Positions 9,301-17,299 of a DNA stretch of 64,000 nucleotides are shown piece by piece. The position numbers were made by a program, and so were the translations under genes. The notes under the pieces were generated by a model that ran no database searches, had not been told where the DNA came from, and saw nothing but the letters and a program-made list of their open reading frames with translations. Location: NCBI RefSeq assembly GCF_039536325.1, contig NZ_BAAAYO010000010.1:1227533-1291532 (forward strand), written 5' to 3'. Numbering within the stretch: position 1 is the first letter of the stretch; each line of letters starts with the position of its first letter. The DNA is from Paenibacillus_AB hodogayensis. GTDB taxonomy: Bacteria; Bacillota; Bacilli; Paenibacillales; NBRC-103111.

Positions 9301-11106
9301 GTAACAAAGGGAAGCACGGCAACGAAACCCGAAGATCCGGTCAGACCCGGATACAGCTTCGCAGGCTGGTACACCGACAAGGGATTAACCTCAGCGTATG
9401 ATTTTACAACCGCAATCACCCGGGATTTGACGCTATATGCGAAATGGAGCGCGCATAACAATGCGGATTTGGCCGCTTTAAGCTTGTCAAACGGCGTTCT
9501 GAGTCCGACTTTTGCTCCCGGCGCAACCAGCTATACGTCCAATGTGGCTAACCAGGTATCGTCGGTGACGGTGACGGCGTCCGTATACGACGCCACTTAC
9601 GCAAGCGTAACGACAAGCGTGTACAACAACATCGGCACGCGGGTGAGCGGTCCGTTCGCGCTAACGGGCTCCACGGCATCTCCGCCGTTGCCGTTAAGCG
9701 TAGGCGTCAATACGATTAAAGTCGTTGTAACTTCTCATAACGGAGCAACAAAAACATATGAAATTGCGGTGACTCGCGCAGCTGCCTCGTCTCCCGATAG
9801 TTACAGCGGTTATTATTCACCCGGAAATCAATCGAAACCGCTACCCATTCAGATCGATGGACAAGAATTCGATCGAATCGCCACTGCCGCTTCATCACGC
9901 GAGGGCGAGAGAACCTTACTTACGGTTCGCCTCGAAGAAGCTCTACTGAAGGAGCAGCTTGCCAAAGCAAAAAATAAATCAACGATCGTTATTCCAGTGA
10001 GTGCAAGCTCGGACCAAGTACGGTTAGCGATATCCGGAGACATGTTGAAAGCTATGCAAGACAAGAATGCCTTAATCGAACTGAGAACGCCAAACGGAAG
10101 TTACCTGCTGCCCGCGACCGAAATCCAAATCGATTCCATATCGAAGCAGTTCGGCAGTCAGGTGAAGCTGTCCGACATCATTGTGCATGTCGACATAGCG
10201 AAAAGCAATTCCACCACCTTGAAGCTTCTGGAACAAACGTCGGTAAAAGAACGGTTTACGGTCATTGCCCCTCCGGTCGATTTCAGCTTGACCGCCTTGT
10301 ACAACGATCGAGAGGTGAGCATAGACAAATTTAACACGTATGTAGGGCGTGAAATTCCGATTCCGGACGGCGTCGACCCGCTCCAAGTGACAACTGCCGT
10401 CGTACTAGAAACTGACGGAACTGTCCGTCACGTCCCGACATACGTTGTAAAACGCGATGGGAAGCATTTCGCGGTCATCCACAGCTTGACTAGCAGCACC
10501 TATGCTCTCATTGAACACTCTATTTCGTTTACAGACGTAAAAGGTCACTGGGCCGAATCTGCGGTGAACGATCTAGGGGCACGGAAAGTCGTCAACGGGG
10601 CGGATACGTCTCATACATCTCGTTATATGCCCGACGAGCCTATCACACGCGCGGAATTCGCGACGATCATCGTCAGGGCGGTGGGGTTGACCGCGAATGG
10701 AAGCCGAGCTTCCTTTACGGATGTGAAGTCCGGCGACTGGTATTACGGGGCTGTGGCTAAAGCGTCCGAGTATGGGCTCATTACCGGGTATGAAGACGGT
10801 ACATTCCGTCCGTCGAGGACGATCACCCGGCAGGAAGCAATCACGGTCATAGCAAGGGCGATGAAGCTTGCGGGGCTGGATACGAACATTAGCGCCACTG
10901 AAGTCGAAGCTGCGCTGCATGCTTTTTCCGACCGTACAGAAGTAGACAGTTGGGCCGAATCATCAGTCGCCGCAGCCGTGAAGAACGGAATTGTCACAGG
11001 CTCCTACTCGCATATACTACCGACCAGCAATATGACACGAGCGGAAGTGGCCAAGATCGTTTGGCAATTGCTCGAAAATGCCAAGCTAATCGCCGGCAAT
11101 CGTTAA
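6394..11106 (+). CDS. RCC1/InlB-repeat/SLH surface protein, C-terminal part after the in-frame TGA
   Basis: In the same frame as the preceding part and lacking its own signal peptide or ribosome-binding site, so it is the remainder of one gene rather than an independent one. Order: a second set of seven RCC1 blades (about 6480-7600; repeats VWTWG...QLG), a region with a carboxypeptidase-regulatory-like fold signature near TGEDGRYAWDTAAGQYRVVV, an Ig-like segment, four InlB B-type repeats (8575-9453; GYSFAGWY...LYAKW), a cadherin-like beta sandwich (LAALSLSNGVLSPTF), a linker, and three SLH domains at the C terminus (FTDVKGHWAESAV, DVKSGDWYYGAV, RTEVDSWAESSV). SLH domains attach proteins to pyruvylated wall polysaccharide, so the protein is presumably displayed on the surface. 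The ligand is unknown. Confidence 0.8.
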   Translation: MQGTVYAPSGTPGQVFEGLVDCTSTTSFRTKPMVAAGGKHSAALKSNGTVWTWGSNQFGQLGNGKYGGSAAPARVPDLCYVKAIATGSDFTIALKNDGTVWTWGNGANGELGNGTSGTGYRSSIPVQVAALSDVSAIAAGSNHAVALKRDGTVWAWGNSENGKLGYETPGSFVSNRPGRAGNLAGVKAVAAGLGFSAALKPDGTVWTWGNNTDKQLGYETGTPLNNPVPKQVPNLNNVDSIAAGLSSRHMVALKRDQTVWTWGDNVHGQLGNGKGGLNADDSSTPVRVLTTSNAGLEGATAIAAGSFQSYAALKNGTLRGWGYNYFGQLGDGTYEIEYKLAQRVLMKSVVSLSAGTDHAIAIKKDGTAWTWGYLNNDYQLGRKSGSPDIENNVPGPVEGLGNLEVSTFIPYIPINIGIIGTIGDLADATPVITSGSSITITAFFDNPKAIKVTLLASDAGGHQYETQMSPIDDENWSHTFVPNQVGLVTSPLEFQIIPQYGGNVIGQPIKYRIVLIDPSGIVYNANQGGPDSWPLPGATVVLQYFDPALGAAGQWVEMSEDSYPDSFRPVTNPQVTGEDGRYAWDTAAGQYRVVVSRPGFETATSRVVAVPPPVLDLHVGLIPTDFLKPSLSVSGVTYGAVYSQPVTMEWSASDDHAEDQSDDASGVRFVEYRVDRGELIRVNGTNGSFVVDRPGVHLVDFQVFDHAGNSYAESIPFTITEPPAGEFYTVTFDSNDGSPVGNQTVTKGSTATKPADPVRPGYSFAGWYSDSGLTLAHDFTTAITRDLTLYAKWNASPVEETTYTVTFDSNGSSLVGIQTVTKGSTATKPEDPVRPGYSFAGWYADSGFTSAYDFTTAITRDLTLYAKWNASLVEETTYTVIFDSNDDSLVDNQTVTKGSTATKPADPVRPGYSFAGWYSDSGLTLAYDFTTAITRDLTLYAKWNASPVEEPTYTVTFDSNDSSLVGIQNVTKGSTATKPEDPVRPGYSFAGWYTDKGLTSAYDFTTAITRDLTLYAKWSAHNNADLAALSLSNGVLSPTFAPGATSYTSNVANQVSSVTVTASVYDATYASVTTSVYNNIGTRVSGPFALTGSTASPPLPLSVGVNTIKVVVTSHNGATKTYEIAVTRAAASSPDSYSGYYSPGNQSKPLPIQIDGQEFDRIATAASSREGERTLLTVRLEEALLKEQLAKAKNKSTIVIPVSASSDQVRLAISGDMLKAMQDKNALIELRTPNGSYLLPATEIQIDSISKQFGSQVKLSDIIVHVDIAKSNSTTLKLLEQTSVKERFTVIAPPVDFSLTALYNDREVSIDKFNTYVGREIPIPDGVDPLQVTTAVVLETDGTVRHVPTYVVKRDGKHFAVIHSLTSSTYALIEHSISFTDVKGHWAESAVNDLGARKVVNGADTSHTSRYMPDEPITRAEFATIIVRAVGLTANGSRASFTDVKSGDWYYGAVAKASEYGLITGYEDGTFRPSRTITRQEAITVIARAMKLAGLDTNISATEVEAALHAFSDRTEVDSWAESSVAAAVKNGIVTGSYSHILPTSNMTRAEVAKIVWQLLENAKLIAGNR
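8575..9453 (+). repeat. Four 225-bp tandem coding repeats (InlB B-repeat type)
   Basis: Copies start at 8575, 8800, 9025 and 9250, each beginning TACACCGTAA(C/T)TTTTGA. They are exactly in phase and nearly identical at the DNA level, much more alike than the RCC1 blades are, which points to recent duplication or gene conversion. Copies 1 and 3 resemble each other most (GYSFAGWYSDSGLTLA), as do 2 and 4, suggesting duplication of a two-repeat block. Confidence 0.9.
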
Positions 11107-11125
11107 ATCCCCGATTTCCATACAT

Positions 11126-11162
11126 CAAAGCCAGAGTCCCTTGCGGGATGTCTGGCTTTTCG
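11126..11162 (+). terminator. Rho-independent terminator of the SLH protein gene
   Basis: AAGCCAGA...TCTGGCTTTT with an inner TCCC/GGGA stem, 20 bp after the stop at 11106. Good stem and T run on the plus strand. Confidence 0.85.
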
Positions 11163-11221
11163 CACCTTTTAGGAGGAATTCTCCCATGAGCAAGCTCTAA
11201 GAAGATTAAGCATCTCGGGAA

Positions 11222-11751
11222 CTATCGCACCCACGAATCCATATCAGCAGGTAAGGCCACTATAAATTTCTCAAGTGCAACAGCAACACCATCCTGATCA
11301 TTGGATTGGGTTACGTGCTTTGCACCATTTTTCAGCTCAATTATCGCGTTTTCCATTGCAACCGGAAATCCGCACATCTGGAATAGTCCTAAATCGTTAA
11401 AATCATCCCCGAATACCATTACATTTTCTGCTTTCACTCCGATATCGCTTAACACCCAGTCAACAACCTGGGGTTTCGGGTCATTCGAGCGGATACCTAA
11501 TTGAGCACATTGGGAGTCGGGAACTGGTCTACACGTATACCATGAATCATTAACCTCGTACGAGATTATCGATTGAGGTACTCGTAGCTCGATAAATTTG
11601 TTAATCTGCTGGCTAATTTCCATAGGGATACTAATGTGCCGCTCGTTTTGCTTAGATTTGCATGTAACTAAAGCACCGTTGTAATAAACCATGTAGTCTA
11701 GCCTAGCTAGGTTCCGTCCAAGTCCAGTACAATTGCTTGAATATCAGACAT
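11222..11751 (-). pseudogene. HAD-superfamily (Cof-type) phosphatase, decayed
   Basis: Starting at ATG 11751, with a perfect GGGGAGGA site, the frame reads MSDIQAIVLDLDGT, the HAD nucleophile motif, and then stops at once (TAG, twice). Another frame resumes with YYNGALV, normally about 45 residues further on in Cof-type phosphatases, and continues for 150 residues to the metal-binding motif GDDFNDLGLF (about residue 94 of the fragment) and a normal C terminus. The junction is the odd sequence CTAGCTAGGCTAG. The cap domain also looks short. An internal deletion with frameshift therefore removed the segment behind the catalytic Asp; the 156-codon frame from 11692 could be translated but would lack the nucleophile. 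Confidence 0.75.
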
Positions 11752-11800
11752 CTATATCCTCCCCATTTGGGCTGGAATGTTCCAATTCCCTTCATAGCGG

Positions 11801-12340
11801 TTAATCCTTATATCCTACACACATGCTTAATTTATCTTGTAAAAGCCACGGGTCACCACTATGGATGCTGTAATATTCAAGAAGATTTTTTAAACCCGTT
11901 TCGAATTCCTCATCTGTTATTAAATTTAAGATTGCAGTTTCAATCCTTTTAAATCCTGCTTCTTTTAAATAGAATTCGACATCATCCCTTTTTGGTGTGC
12001 TGCCGATCAAGCTCCAGGCATTTTGGAAAAAATCGATGCACTACATCATCCTCAATTTGTTCAATCGCTCCATAAAGGATCAGTACCGCCCCATTCGTCC
12101 CAATTGTACGATAACATTCCTGAAGCATCGTTATCGGGCATCCATATGATGTATCAAGTGTGACATAAAGACAGCATCAAAATAACCATCAAGAAAAGGT
12201 AGGTTGTATGCATCCCCGACAATAAACTGAATCAATTTCTCCGTATCCTTTTCCTTGGCTTTACTCAGCATAGCTTTAGAAGCATCAACTCCAGTTACTT
12301 TAATAAAGGTGCCGTCAACAGAAAAGTTGTTGATCCTGTC
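11801..12340 (-). pseudogene. SAM-dependent methyltransferase remnant with frameshifts
   Basis: Reading the minus strand from about 12335, one frame gives VTGVDASKAMLSKAKEKD and GDAYNLPFLDGYFDAVFMSH, typical methyltransferase motif II and motif IV regions. A stop follows, the next frame continues with MLQECYRTIGTNGAVLILYG, and a third frame ends with IGSTPKRDDVEFYLKEAGFK up to 11801. At least two frameshifts are needed to restore it. The N terminus with the glycine-rich motif I is missing; the truncation falls where a hairpin element (12341-12410) begins. Non-functional. Confidence 0.8.
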
Positions 12341-12416
12341 CTTTAGCTTAATAAAAAAAAGGGAGCAGTTGCCGCGGCAACCTGCCCCCTGGATCGTTCA
12401 ACAATCGTCTCTGTTA
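12341..12416 (-). terminator. Terminator hairpin inside a dispersed repeat, after the reductase gene
   Basis: On the minus strand GCAGGTTGCC-GC-GGCAACTGC is followed by TCCC and eight T residues, a strong intrinsic terminator for the reductase ending at 12435. The same block, about 75 bp including flanks CCTTTAGCTTAATAA and GATCGTTCAAC, recurs at 22314-22390. The plus-strand right end reads CTCTGTTAG. Confidence 0.85.
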
Positions 12417-12434
12417 GTAGAACACCTTGTACGA

Positions 12435-13004
12435 CTATTTCTCCAACTCGTAGCGGGCCGCGATAATGCCCGACTTGAGCGTTCGACTGGACAGCAGCTT
12501 GAGCCTGATTTTCTCGCCGCCGCCGTCGAATACCGATTTCCCTCCGCCCAGGACGACCGGACAAATTGTAAGCAGGAATTCGTCGATCAGGCCGAGCTTA
12601 AGCAGCGTCTTCGCCGCTCCCGGGCTGCCGAAGATAACGAGATTTTTGCCGGGCTGCTCCTTGAGTACCTTGATTTCCTCTGCGATATTATCCTTGATCA
12701 GCATCGTATTGTTCCATTCCACTTTATCCATCGTGCCGGAAATGACGACCTTCTTAACATCCTGCAGCCATTTGGCATGCTCCACATCGTGTCTGGACGC
12801 ATTCGGATTGTCCAGCATCGTGGGCCAGTAGCTCTCCATCATGCGATACGTCGTGCGTCCGTAAACGGGAGCTCCGACTTCGGCTACGACTTCTTCGGCG
12901 TATTTCTCTAATTCCTCGTTGTACGGAATCCAATCGAGTCCTCCGTTCGAATCCGACGCATACCCGTCCAGCGACACATGCATGAATAATACGAGTTTTC
13001 TCAT
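12435..13004 (-). CDS. Dihydrofolate reductase-like / RibD C-terminal domain protein (first copy)
   Basis: A 189-residue protein of the RibD C-terminal/DHFR fold: MRKLVLFMHVSLDGYASD at the start, GRTTYRMMESYWP at about 60 and PGKNLVIFGSPGAAKTLLKLGL at about 120. These stand-alone proteins bind NADPH and reduce unidentified small substrates; they are not true FolA. The annotated start is the ATG at 13004, chosen for the GGAGGAAG site 7 nt upstream and because homologous folds begin exactly there; a longer frame to 13070 adds 22 unrelated residues. A strong terminator follows. It is one of two such genes here (see 15245-15775); the two differ considerably. Confidence 0.85.
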   Translation of the reverse strand: MRKLVLFMHVSLDGYASDSNGGLDWIPYNEELEKYAEEVVAEVGAPVYGRTTYRMMESYWPTMLDNPNASRHDVEHAKWLQDVKKVVISGTMDKVEWNNTMLIKDNIAEEIKVLKEQPGKNLVIFGSPGAAKTLLKLGLIDEFLLTICPVVLGGGKSVFDGGGEKIRLKLLSSRTLKSGIIAARYELEK

Positions 13005-13155
13005 GTCAGTTCTTCCTCCGATTTCGAATTTAGTTTGTCCAATTTTTTTGGCCGTTGGCCCGCGTTTCATCCAACTGTTACGTTCATTATAAATCCTGAC
13101 GTCGCGTAAGGTTCAAGAGGAAATTTGAATTTTTTTGAAGACAACAATGTTGCGC

Positions 13156-13172
13156 AAAACTGCCCGTTAGTT
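13156..13172. repeat. Short copy of the CTGCCCGTTAG dispersed element
   Basis: CAAAACTGCCCGTTAGT without an accompanying strong hairpin, upstream of the reductase and downstream of the glycosylase gene. Same core as at 15966, 22382, 24321 and 28070. Confidence 0.6.
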
Positions 13173-13300
13173 TAGCCCGCCGCGCTTGAACCCCCCACTT
13201 GAAACTCATGTACACTTACAACAGCGCTACCGGACGCGTCGGCTTATCTTGTTTCGTACGCGGAAACTTGTCGGCAAATGTTACCGGGGAACTGGAAATA

Positions 13301-14500
13301 TCAGTTCATAGACTCTATCGAAATTGTCTCGCATCCGTTGAATAATGCAAAATTTTGAAAACAATTGTTCAAGGCCGTTCGCAATTGCTTTGTTGGTTTT
13401 ATGTCGTTCTCATACCAGATGTTTTTAACAACGAGCTTCCCGGCTTTTCGCTCCGCGATTACCTCGGCTCGTCCGATGAGACTTTCTCCGTATATTAGAG
13501 GCAACACATAATAGCCGAATTTCCGTTTATTTGCCGGTGTGTAAATCTCCCAGGTGTAATCGAATCCAAACAATTCGTTGATCAGTTTTCTGTCCCATAT
13601 GAAATTATCTAGTGGGGCAATCAGCTCGCAGCGCCATTTCGGCGCCGGATTTTGCAGAACGGCTTCAATGAGCGGCAAGTCCTCCACGCGGCAGTACAGT
13701 ATATCCTTCATTTGTTCCACGGCAACAGCAACAATGCGAGCTTCGTGCAACAGCTGGCGGAAAACCTCGTTGCGCTGCTCCGCTTTCAATCCCCATATGT
13801 TCAGCCAGGCATCGGATACGCGATTCCATAAAAGGCCAACAGCGCCGATTCGACGCAGTACCCGCCACTTGTGATGCTCAAGCTCGCCCTCCAGCGGCTC
13901 CGGCGCATTCAGCAGATTTGGCTGTATGTACTTCCCGGCGATATCGTAATATTTACGCGTTCCTTTTTTGTGATGTATAATCAACTCGCCTGTCGAGTAC
14001 ATTTGCTCCAGCACCGACCGGGATGAATTGTTTCCGCTGCTCCAGTGAATGGCCGATTGCCAAGCGAAATTTCCATCCAATTTTAGATCATCCGAACTTA
14101 GCGCACCGTGATTTTGGATGTGAGCCCGTACTTGCTCTATCAACCCTTCCATTTCGGGATAGCGCTTGGCATGTTGTCGGGCGGCCTGCCTGTACCGCTC
14201 AAAATACGGCCAGTCCTCGACAGGGATAATGGCCAAGTTCTTGTCGGGATAATCGACAAGGCTTCTATCTTGATACAGCAACTCGGCGAGCATGTTCTTG
14301 GTAAATCCTTTGATTCGCGACTGCAACACCAGTTCGGCGTTTTTTCCGCAAACATCGATGGGATCGTACTGAATACAGCCGACCTGTCGCACAAAATCCA
14401 ATACTCCCTGCTTTCCGGTAAAATGATACTCGCCCAACAGCCCGTGCTTCAATAGCAGGAATTGCCGTGCCTGGCGGTTCGTCAATTGGATCATGTACAC
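13301..14500 (-). CDS. YcaQ/AlkZ-like winged-helix DNA glycosylase family protein
   Basis: A 399-residue protein of the HTH_42 family. The N-terminal segment QARQFLLLKHGL and the signature VGCIQYDPIDVCGKNAEL (about 40-57) carry the Q-Y-D triad position used by YcaQ-type enzymes that unhook DNA interstrand crosslinks and alkylated bases; three tandem winged helices follow, and the C terminus holds LPLIYGESLIGRAEVIAERK. Several family members protect antibiotic producers against their own DNA-damaging product. The start may be GTG at 14500 or ATG at 14494; AAGGAG is 5 and 11 nt upstream respectively. It stands alone between an insertion-sequence remnant and the reductase gene. Enzymatic activity is inferred from family only. 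Confidence 0.8.
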   Translation of the reverse strand: MYMIQLTNRQARQFLLLKHGLLGEYHFTGKQGVLDFVRQVGCIQYDPIDVCGKNAELVLQSRIKGFTKNMLAELLYQDRSLVDYPDKNLAIIPVEDWPYFERYRQAARQHAKRYPEMEGLIEQVRAHIQNHGALSSDDLKLDGNFAWQSAIHWSSGNNSSRSVLEQMYSTGELIIHHKKGTRKYYDIAGKYIQPNLLNAPEPLEGELEHHKWRVLRRIGAVGLLWNRVSDAWLNIWGLKAEQRNEVFRQLLHEARIVAVAVEQMKDILYCRVEDLPLIEAVLQNPAPKWRCELIAPLDNFIWDRKLINELFGFDYTWEIYTPANKRKFGYYVLPLIYGESLIGRAEVIAERKAGKLVVKNIWYENDIKPTKQLRTALNNCFQNFALFNGCETISIESMN

Positions 14501-14664
14501 ATCGGCTCCTTAACGAAACAAACGGGAGCCGTTTGCACATGATGATGGATGGCGAGGTTGCTTATCTCAATAAAGTTACTATTTGCTTCTTTCCATAATG
14601 ACACACCTATTCCCCCTATCCGTAGGAAAATACAAAAAACAAAAAATTCCTGTGGAACGAACAA

Positions 14665-15211
14665 TTTGGAGTTTGAATAAAAAAGAGCGCCTCTGTACGA
14701 TGGGAGTACGCAACGGGTCAATAGCCCTTAAAATCCCACATCAGGAGGTCGCTCTACTATGAAGTTTAAGGCACAAGATAAGCAAAATCAACTCATTGAA
14801 AACATTACCGTTCATCACCTGGTTGTCGGTGTAGATATTGCTCAGGAGACTCACGTTGCTAGAGCTGTAAATTTCCGCGGCATCGCTCTCGGCCATCCAT
14901 TAGAATTTTCGAATGATGAGGTAGGCTTCCATAAAGAAGTTGAAACCGTGCTTGTTAACCCCCACCTAGTCAAGAAGAACAAAGAAAACCGTCACAATAC
15001 ACGATCTAAAAGTGACAAAAAGGATGCTCTGGTTATCGCAGACATGGTGAAGAACGGCTACTATTCTCCCGTCGGTTTCCATTCCGCCGAATACGAAGAG
15101 CTTAGAGTCTTAATGGCCAACCGAGAAACCGTTGTTAAGCGGCTTGTACGTGCAGTCAATCAGATCCACCGAGGGGTCGACCCTACAGCCGGAGAATCCC
15201 TATTTAAGTAA
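14665..15211 (+). mobile_element. IS110-family insertion sequence remnant
   Basis: The left flank (from about 14665) carries a good ribosome-binding site (CAGGAGGT) leading into a transposase reading frame, but the rest of the element is gone: the frame ends after 150 codons and no right end is visible before the reductase gene at 15245. Confidence 0.65.
14759..15211 (+). pseudogene. IS110-family transposase, truncated and internally deleted
   Basis: The N terminus HHLVVGVDIAQETHVARAVN holds the first Asp of the RuvC-like DEDD catalytic domain. The usual segment with the conserved Glu (EPTGHYW type) is missing: residue 64 jumps from FHKEVETV directly to LVNPHLVKKNKE, an in-frame loss of about 45 residues. 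The frame then continues with DKKDALVIADMVKNGYY and ends at NQIHR plus a few unrelated residues, so the C-terminal transposase_20 domain is absent. Full-length IS110 transposases are about 400 residues. Inactive. Confidence 0.8.
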
Positions 15212-15224
15212 CGTGCCCTTTAGG
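15209..15224. repeat. Variant of the dispersed element (GTGCCCTTTAGG)
   Basis: TAACGTGCCCTTTAGG resembles GTAACTGCCCTTTAGC at 22308-22322. It overlaps the stop of the IS110 remnant and precedes the second reductase's stop. A weak match on its own. Confidence 0.4.
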
Positions 15225-15244
15225 CCGTTGGGTCAACCGCACAA

Positions 15245-15775
15245 CTAAGCTGGAACGTAAGTCAACCTGATCACCTGCTCGCCAATTCGATCGCTTGCCA
15301 CGAGGCGCAGCGGCGGCCGCGGACCGGCGAAGAACGGCTTGCCGTGACCCAGCACGACTGGATGGAGATAGAGTCGATACTCATCAATGAGACCAAGCTC
15401 CGTTAGACTGTGCGCCAACTCCGGCCCGGCAACTTCAATCTCCCCTTCATGCTGAGCCTTCAGCGCACGTATGGCCGCTGCGAGGTCGCCCTCGATCAGA
15501 GAAGCGTTCGGACCGACGGACTTTAACGTCCTCGACACCACCCACTTCGGTTTGCTTTGCCACGCCGCTGCGTATTCCCGTTCCGGTGCATCCCATTCAA
15601 AATGGTCTTCGTCCCAATACCGCATGGTCTCGTACATGCGGCGCCCGTACAGGCTGCCCGCCAGGCCGCGCAAGTCGTCGATGAAATGACGGAATAGCAC
15701 GGGGTCGGGCTGAAATGCCGTGTGGTCGACGAACCCGTCCAGAGACTGGTTCAATGCGAAAACGATCTTTGCCAT
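15245..15775 (-). CDS. Dihydrofolate reductase-like / RibD C-terminal domain protein (second copy)
   Basis: A 176-residue protein: MAKIVFALNQSLDGFVDH, then GSLYGRRMYETMRYWDED at about 40-57, VSRTLKSVGPNASLIEGD and EIEVAGPELAHSLTELGLIDE at about 117-137, and HPVVLGHGKPFF. Same fold as the 12435-13004 protein but clearly a different subgroup. Role: NADPH-dependent reductase of unknown substrate. GGGAGGAG lies 10 nt before the ATG. It abuts the IS110 remnant on the left, with CGTGCCCTTTAGG, a version of the dispersed element, in the 30-bp gap, and another element on its right at 15961. Confidence 0.85.
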   Translation of the reverse strand: MAKIVFALNQSLDGFVDHTAFQPDPVLFRHFIDDLRGLAGSLYGRRMYETMRYWDEDHFEWDAPEREYAAAWQSKPKWVVSRTLKSVGPNASLIEGDLAAAIRALKAQHEGEIEVAGPELAHSLTELGLIDEYRLYLHPVVLGHGKPFFAGPRPPLRLVASDRIGEQVIRLTYVPA

Positions 15776-15960
15776 GCGACTGACTCTCCTCCCTGGTTTT
15801 CTCGCACATTCATCATCAGGATTACACGTTCCATATGCAGTCTCCTTTATGTCTATATTTTATCATCCAACAGCATGCCCGGTTTCTCATGGATTGCTAA
15901 TGTGCACAGTCCTGGCCCGACCGAATACAACTTTAGTTTAAAGAAGGATGGTAAATTAAA

Positions 15961-16025
15961 CAATTCTGCCCGTTAGCGCAACGACGGCAGCCGAACATTT
16001 TGGCCGGCTGCCGTCGTCTAACAAT
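15961..16025. repeat. Dispersed element with GACGGCAGCC hairpin
   Basis: CAATTCTGCCCGTTAGCG, then a 12-bp perfect stem ACGACGGCAGCC / GGCTGCCGTCGT with an 11-nt loop, then CTAACAATCG, so the outer GTTAG and CTAAC also pair. A close relative lies at 28062-28122. It sits between the second reductase's promoter side and the methyltransferase stop at 16048 and may end transcription of the latter, but has no clear T run. Confidence 0.75.
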
Positions 16026-16047
16026 CGAGCTATAGTCTCCGTTAAAA

Positions 16048-16779
16048 CTATTTCCGTGCTTTTACAATTAGAAAATGCGGATTTGTTGTAAGGCGATCAA
16101 ACCATCGCTTATACCAATCACTGGCATTGGGGTTGTCTTTAAAATCTATACTAGGTTGAGGTTCAATGATACATTCAATTATGAATTGTTCAGCTGTTAC
16201 GTTAATAATTTCTTGAAGAGGTCTTCTATAGAATGTAACCTCTACTGGCCCAGAGTCTTTTTTATTCCATATTTCCTTCAGTAACTCATGGGAAAAGTAA
16301 TCGGGTCTATCAAAATGTTTAAAGTCCATAAAAGGGTGATGTACGGAAAAAATCAGGCTTCCTCCAGGCTTCATTACACGATGGAATTCACGAAAGGTGG
16401 GCGCCCAGTCATCAATATAGTGCAGGGTCAATGAACTTACAATTAGATCAAAAGTTTCATTTTCAAATGGTAGGGGTTCTGCTAAATCACATGTAAAAAC
16501 CTGTGCTTTATCTCCAACTCGTCTTTTACAAGCCTCTACCATTTCGGGACTTAGATCAACAGCCGTTACCTGAGCACCAAGTTTAATAAATTGCTCCGTA
16601 TACCAACCCGCGGCACAACCTGCATCCAGAACAACAAGTTGATTCATATCCATTGGCATGTTTTTCATCATCGCTGGCCGTTCGTAATACGCGTTATGTC
16701 CACTCATGGTATCAACATTTTTTTCGTAATCTTTAGCCAGTTTATCGTAAGCTTCAATGATTTTGCGGGTTTTATCCAT
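16048..16779 (-). CDS. Class I SAM-dependent methyltransferase
   Basis: A 243-residue methyltransferase. Motif I is VVLDAGCAAGWYTEQFI (about 49-65), motif II AVDLSPEMVEACKRR, then FDLIVSSLTLHYIDDW and FREFHRVMKPGGSLIFSVHHP as post-motif segments. This UbiE/BioC-like arrangement acts on small molecules; the acceptor is unknown. GGGAGAGATC precedes ATG 16779. The GNAT gene ends 24 bp upstream in the same direction, so the two are probably co-transcribed. Confidence 0.88.
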   Translation of the reverse strand: MDKTRKIIEAYDKLAKDYEKNVDTMSGHNAYYERPAMMKNMPMDMNQLVVLDAGCAAGWYTEQFIKLGAQVTAVDLSPEMVEACKRRVGDKAQVFTCDLAEPLPFENETFDLIVSSLTLHYIDDWAPTFREFHRVMKPGGSLIFSVHHPFMDFKHFDRPDYFSHELLKEIWNKKDSGPVEVTFYRRPLQEIINVTAEQFIIECIIEPQPSIDFKDNPNASDWYKRWFDRLTTNPHFLIVKARK

Positions 16780-16802
16780 TTGATCTCTCCCTTAAGAACT
16801 CA

Positions 16803-17228
16803 TTATAATGGCTTGTAATGATAAAGGATGTTAGACAAAGCTCCCCACCCATTCTTTTTCCAATACTGAACTGCATTTGTATTCTCAAGGTGCGCGAACA
16901 ATACAGCGTCACCAAAACCCTCTTGTTTAAGCAAAGAAAGACTTCGCTGAACCATTTCATTTGCTATTCCTTTACGTCGGTATTCTTCTGAAACAGCAAC
17001 ATGATATAGAGTGCCGCGTCGCCCATCATGACCACATAATACCGTTCCTATAATATCTTCACCCATCTTAGCGACAGTACTAAGCTCAGGATTACGTTTT
17101 AAATAAACGCTAATTCTCTCTCTGCTATCGAACTCCAATGAAACAGCATTGCCAAAATTTTTTGCCCAAAACTGAGCTATCTTATCATAATCTTCAATCC
17201 TCATTGGACATATCTGAACTTCAGTCAT
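16803..17228 (-). CDS. GNAT family N-acetyltransferase
   Basis: A 141-residue single-domain acetyltransferase. The acetyl-CoA pyrophosphate loop is LYHVAVSEEYRRKGIANEMV (motif A, about 78-97) and the C-terminal motif B is NTNAVQYWKKNGW. Length is typical. AGAGGTGTGTT precedes the ATG. It lies 24 bp upstream of a methyltransferase in an apparent two-gene operon. Substrate unknown; such genes modify proteins, polyamines or antibiotics. Confidence 0.85.
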   Translation of the reverse strand: MTEVQICPMRIEDYDKIAQFWAKNFGNAVSLEFDSRERISVYLKRNPELSTVAKMGEDIIGTVLCGHDGRRGTLYHVAVSEEYRRKGIANEMVQRSLSLLKQEGFGDAVLFAHLENTNAVQYWKKNGWGALSNILYHYKPL

Positions 17229-17299
17229 AACACACCTCTTTTGAATATTATTCGGAGTGGAAGATCGATATGAGGATGTTGGTTCTGTTGGTTGTGCCG

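Noticed and set aside
15961..16025. Integron attC site
   Set aside because: The GTTAG/CTAAC arms are in the opposite order from R'' and R' core sites, and no integrase gene is in the window.
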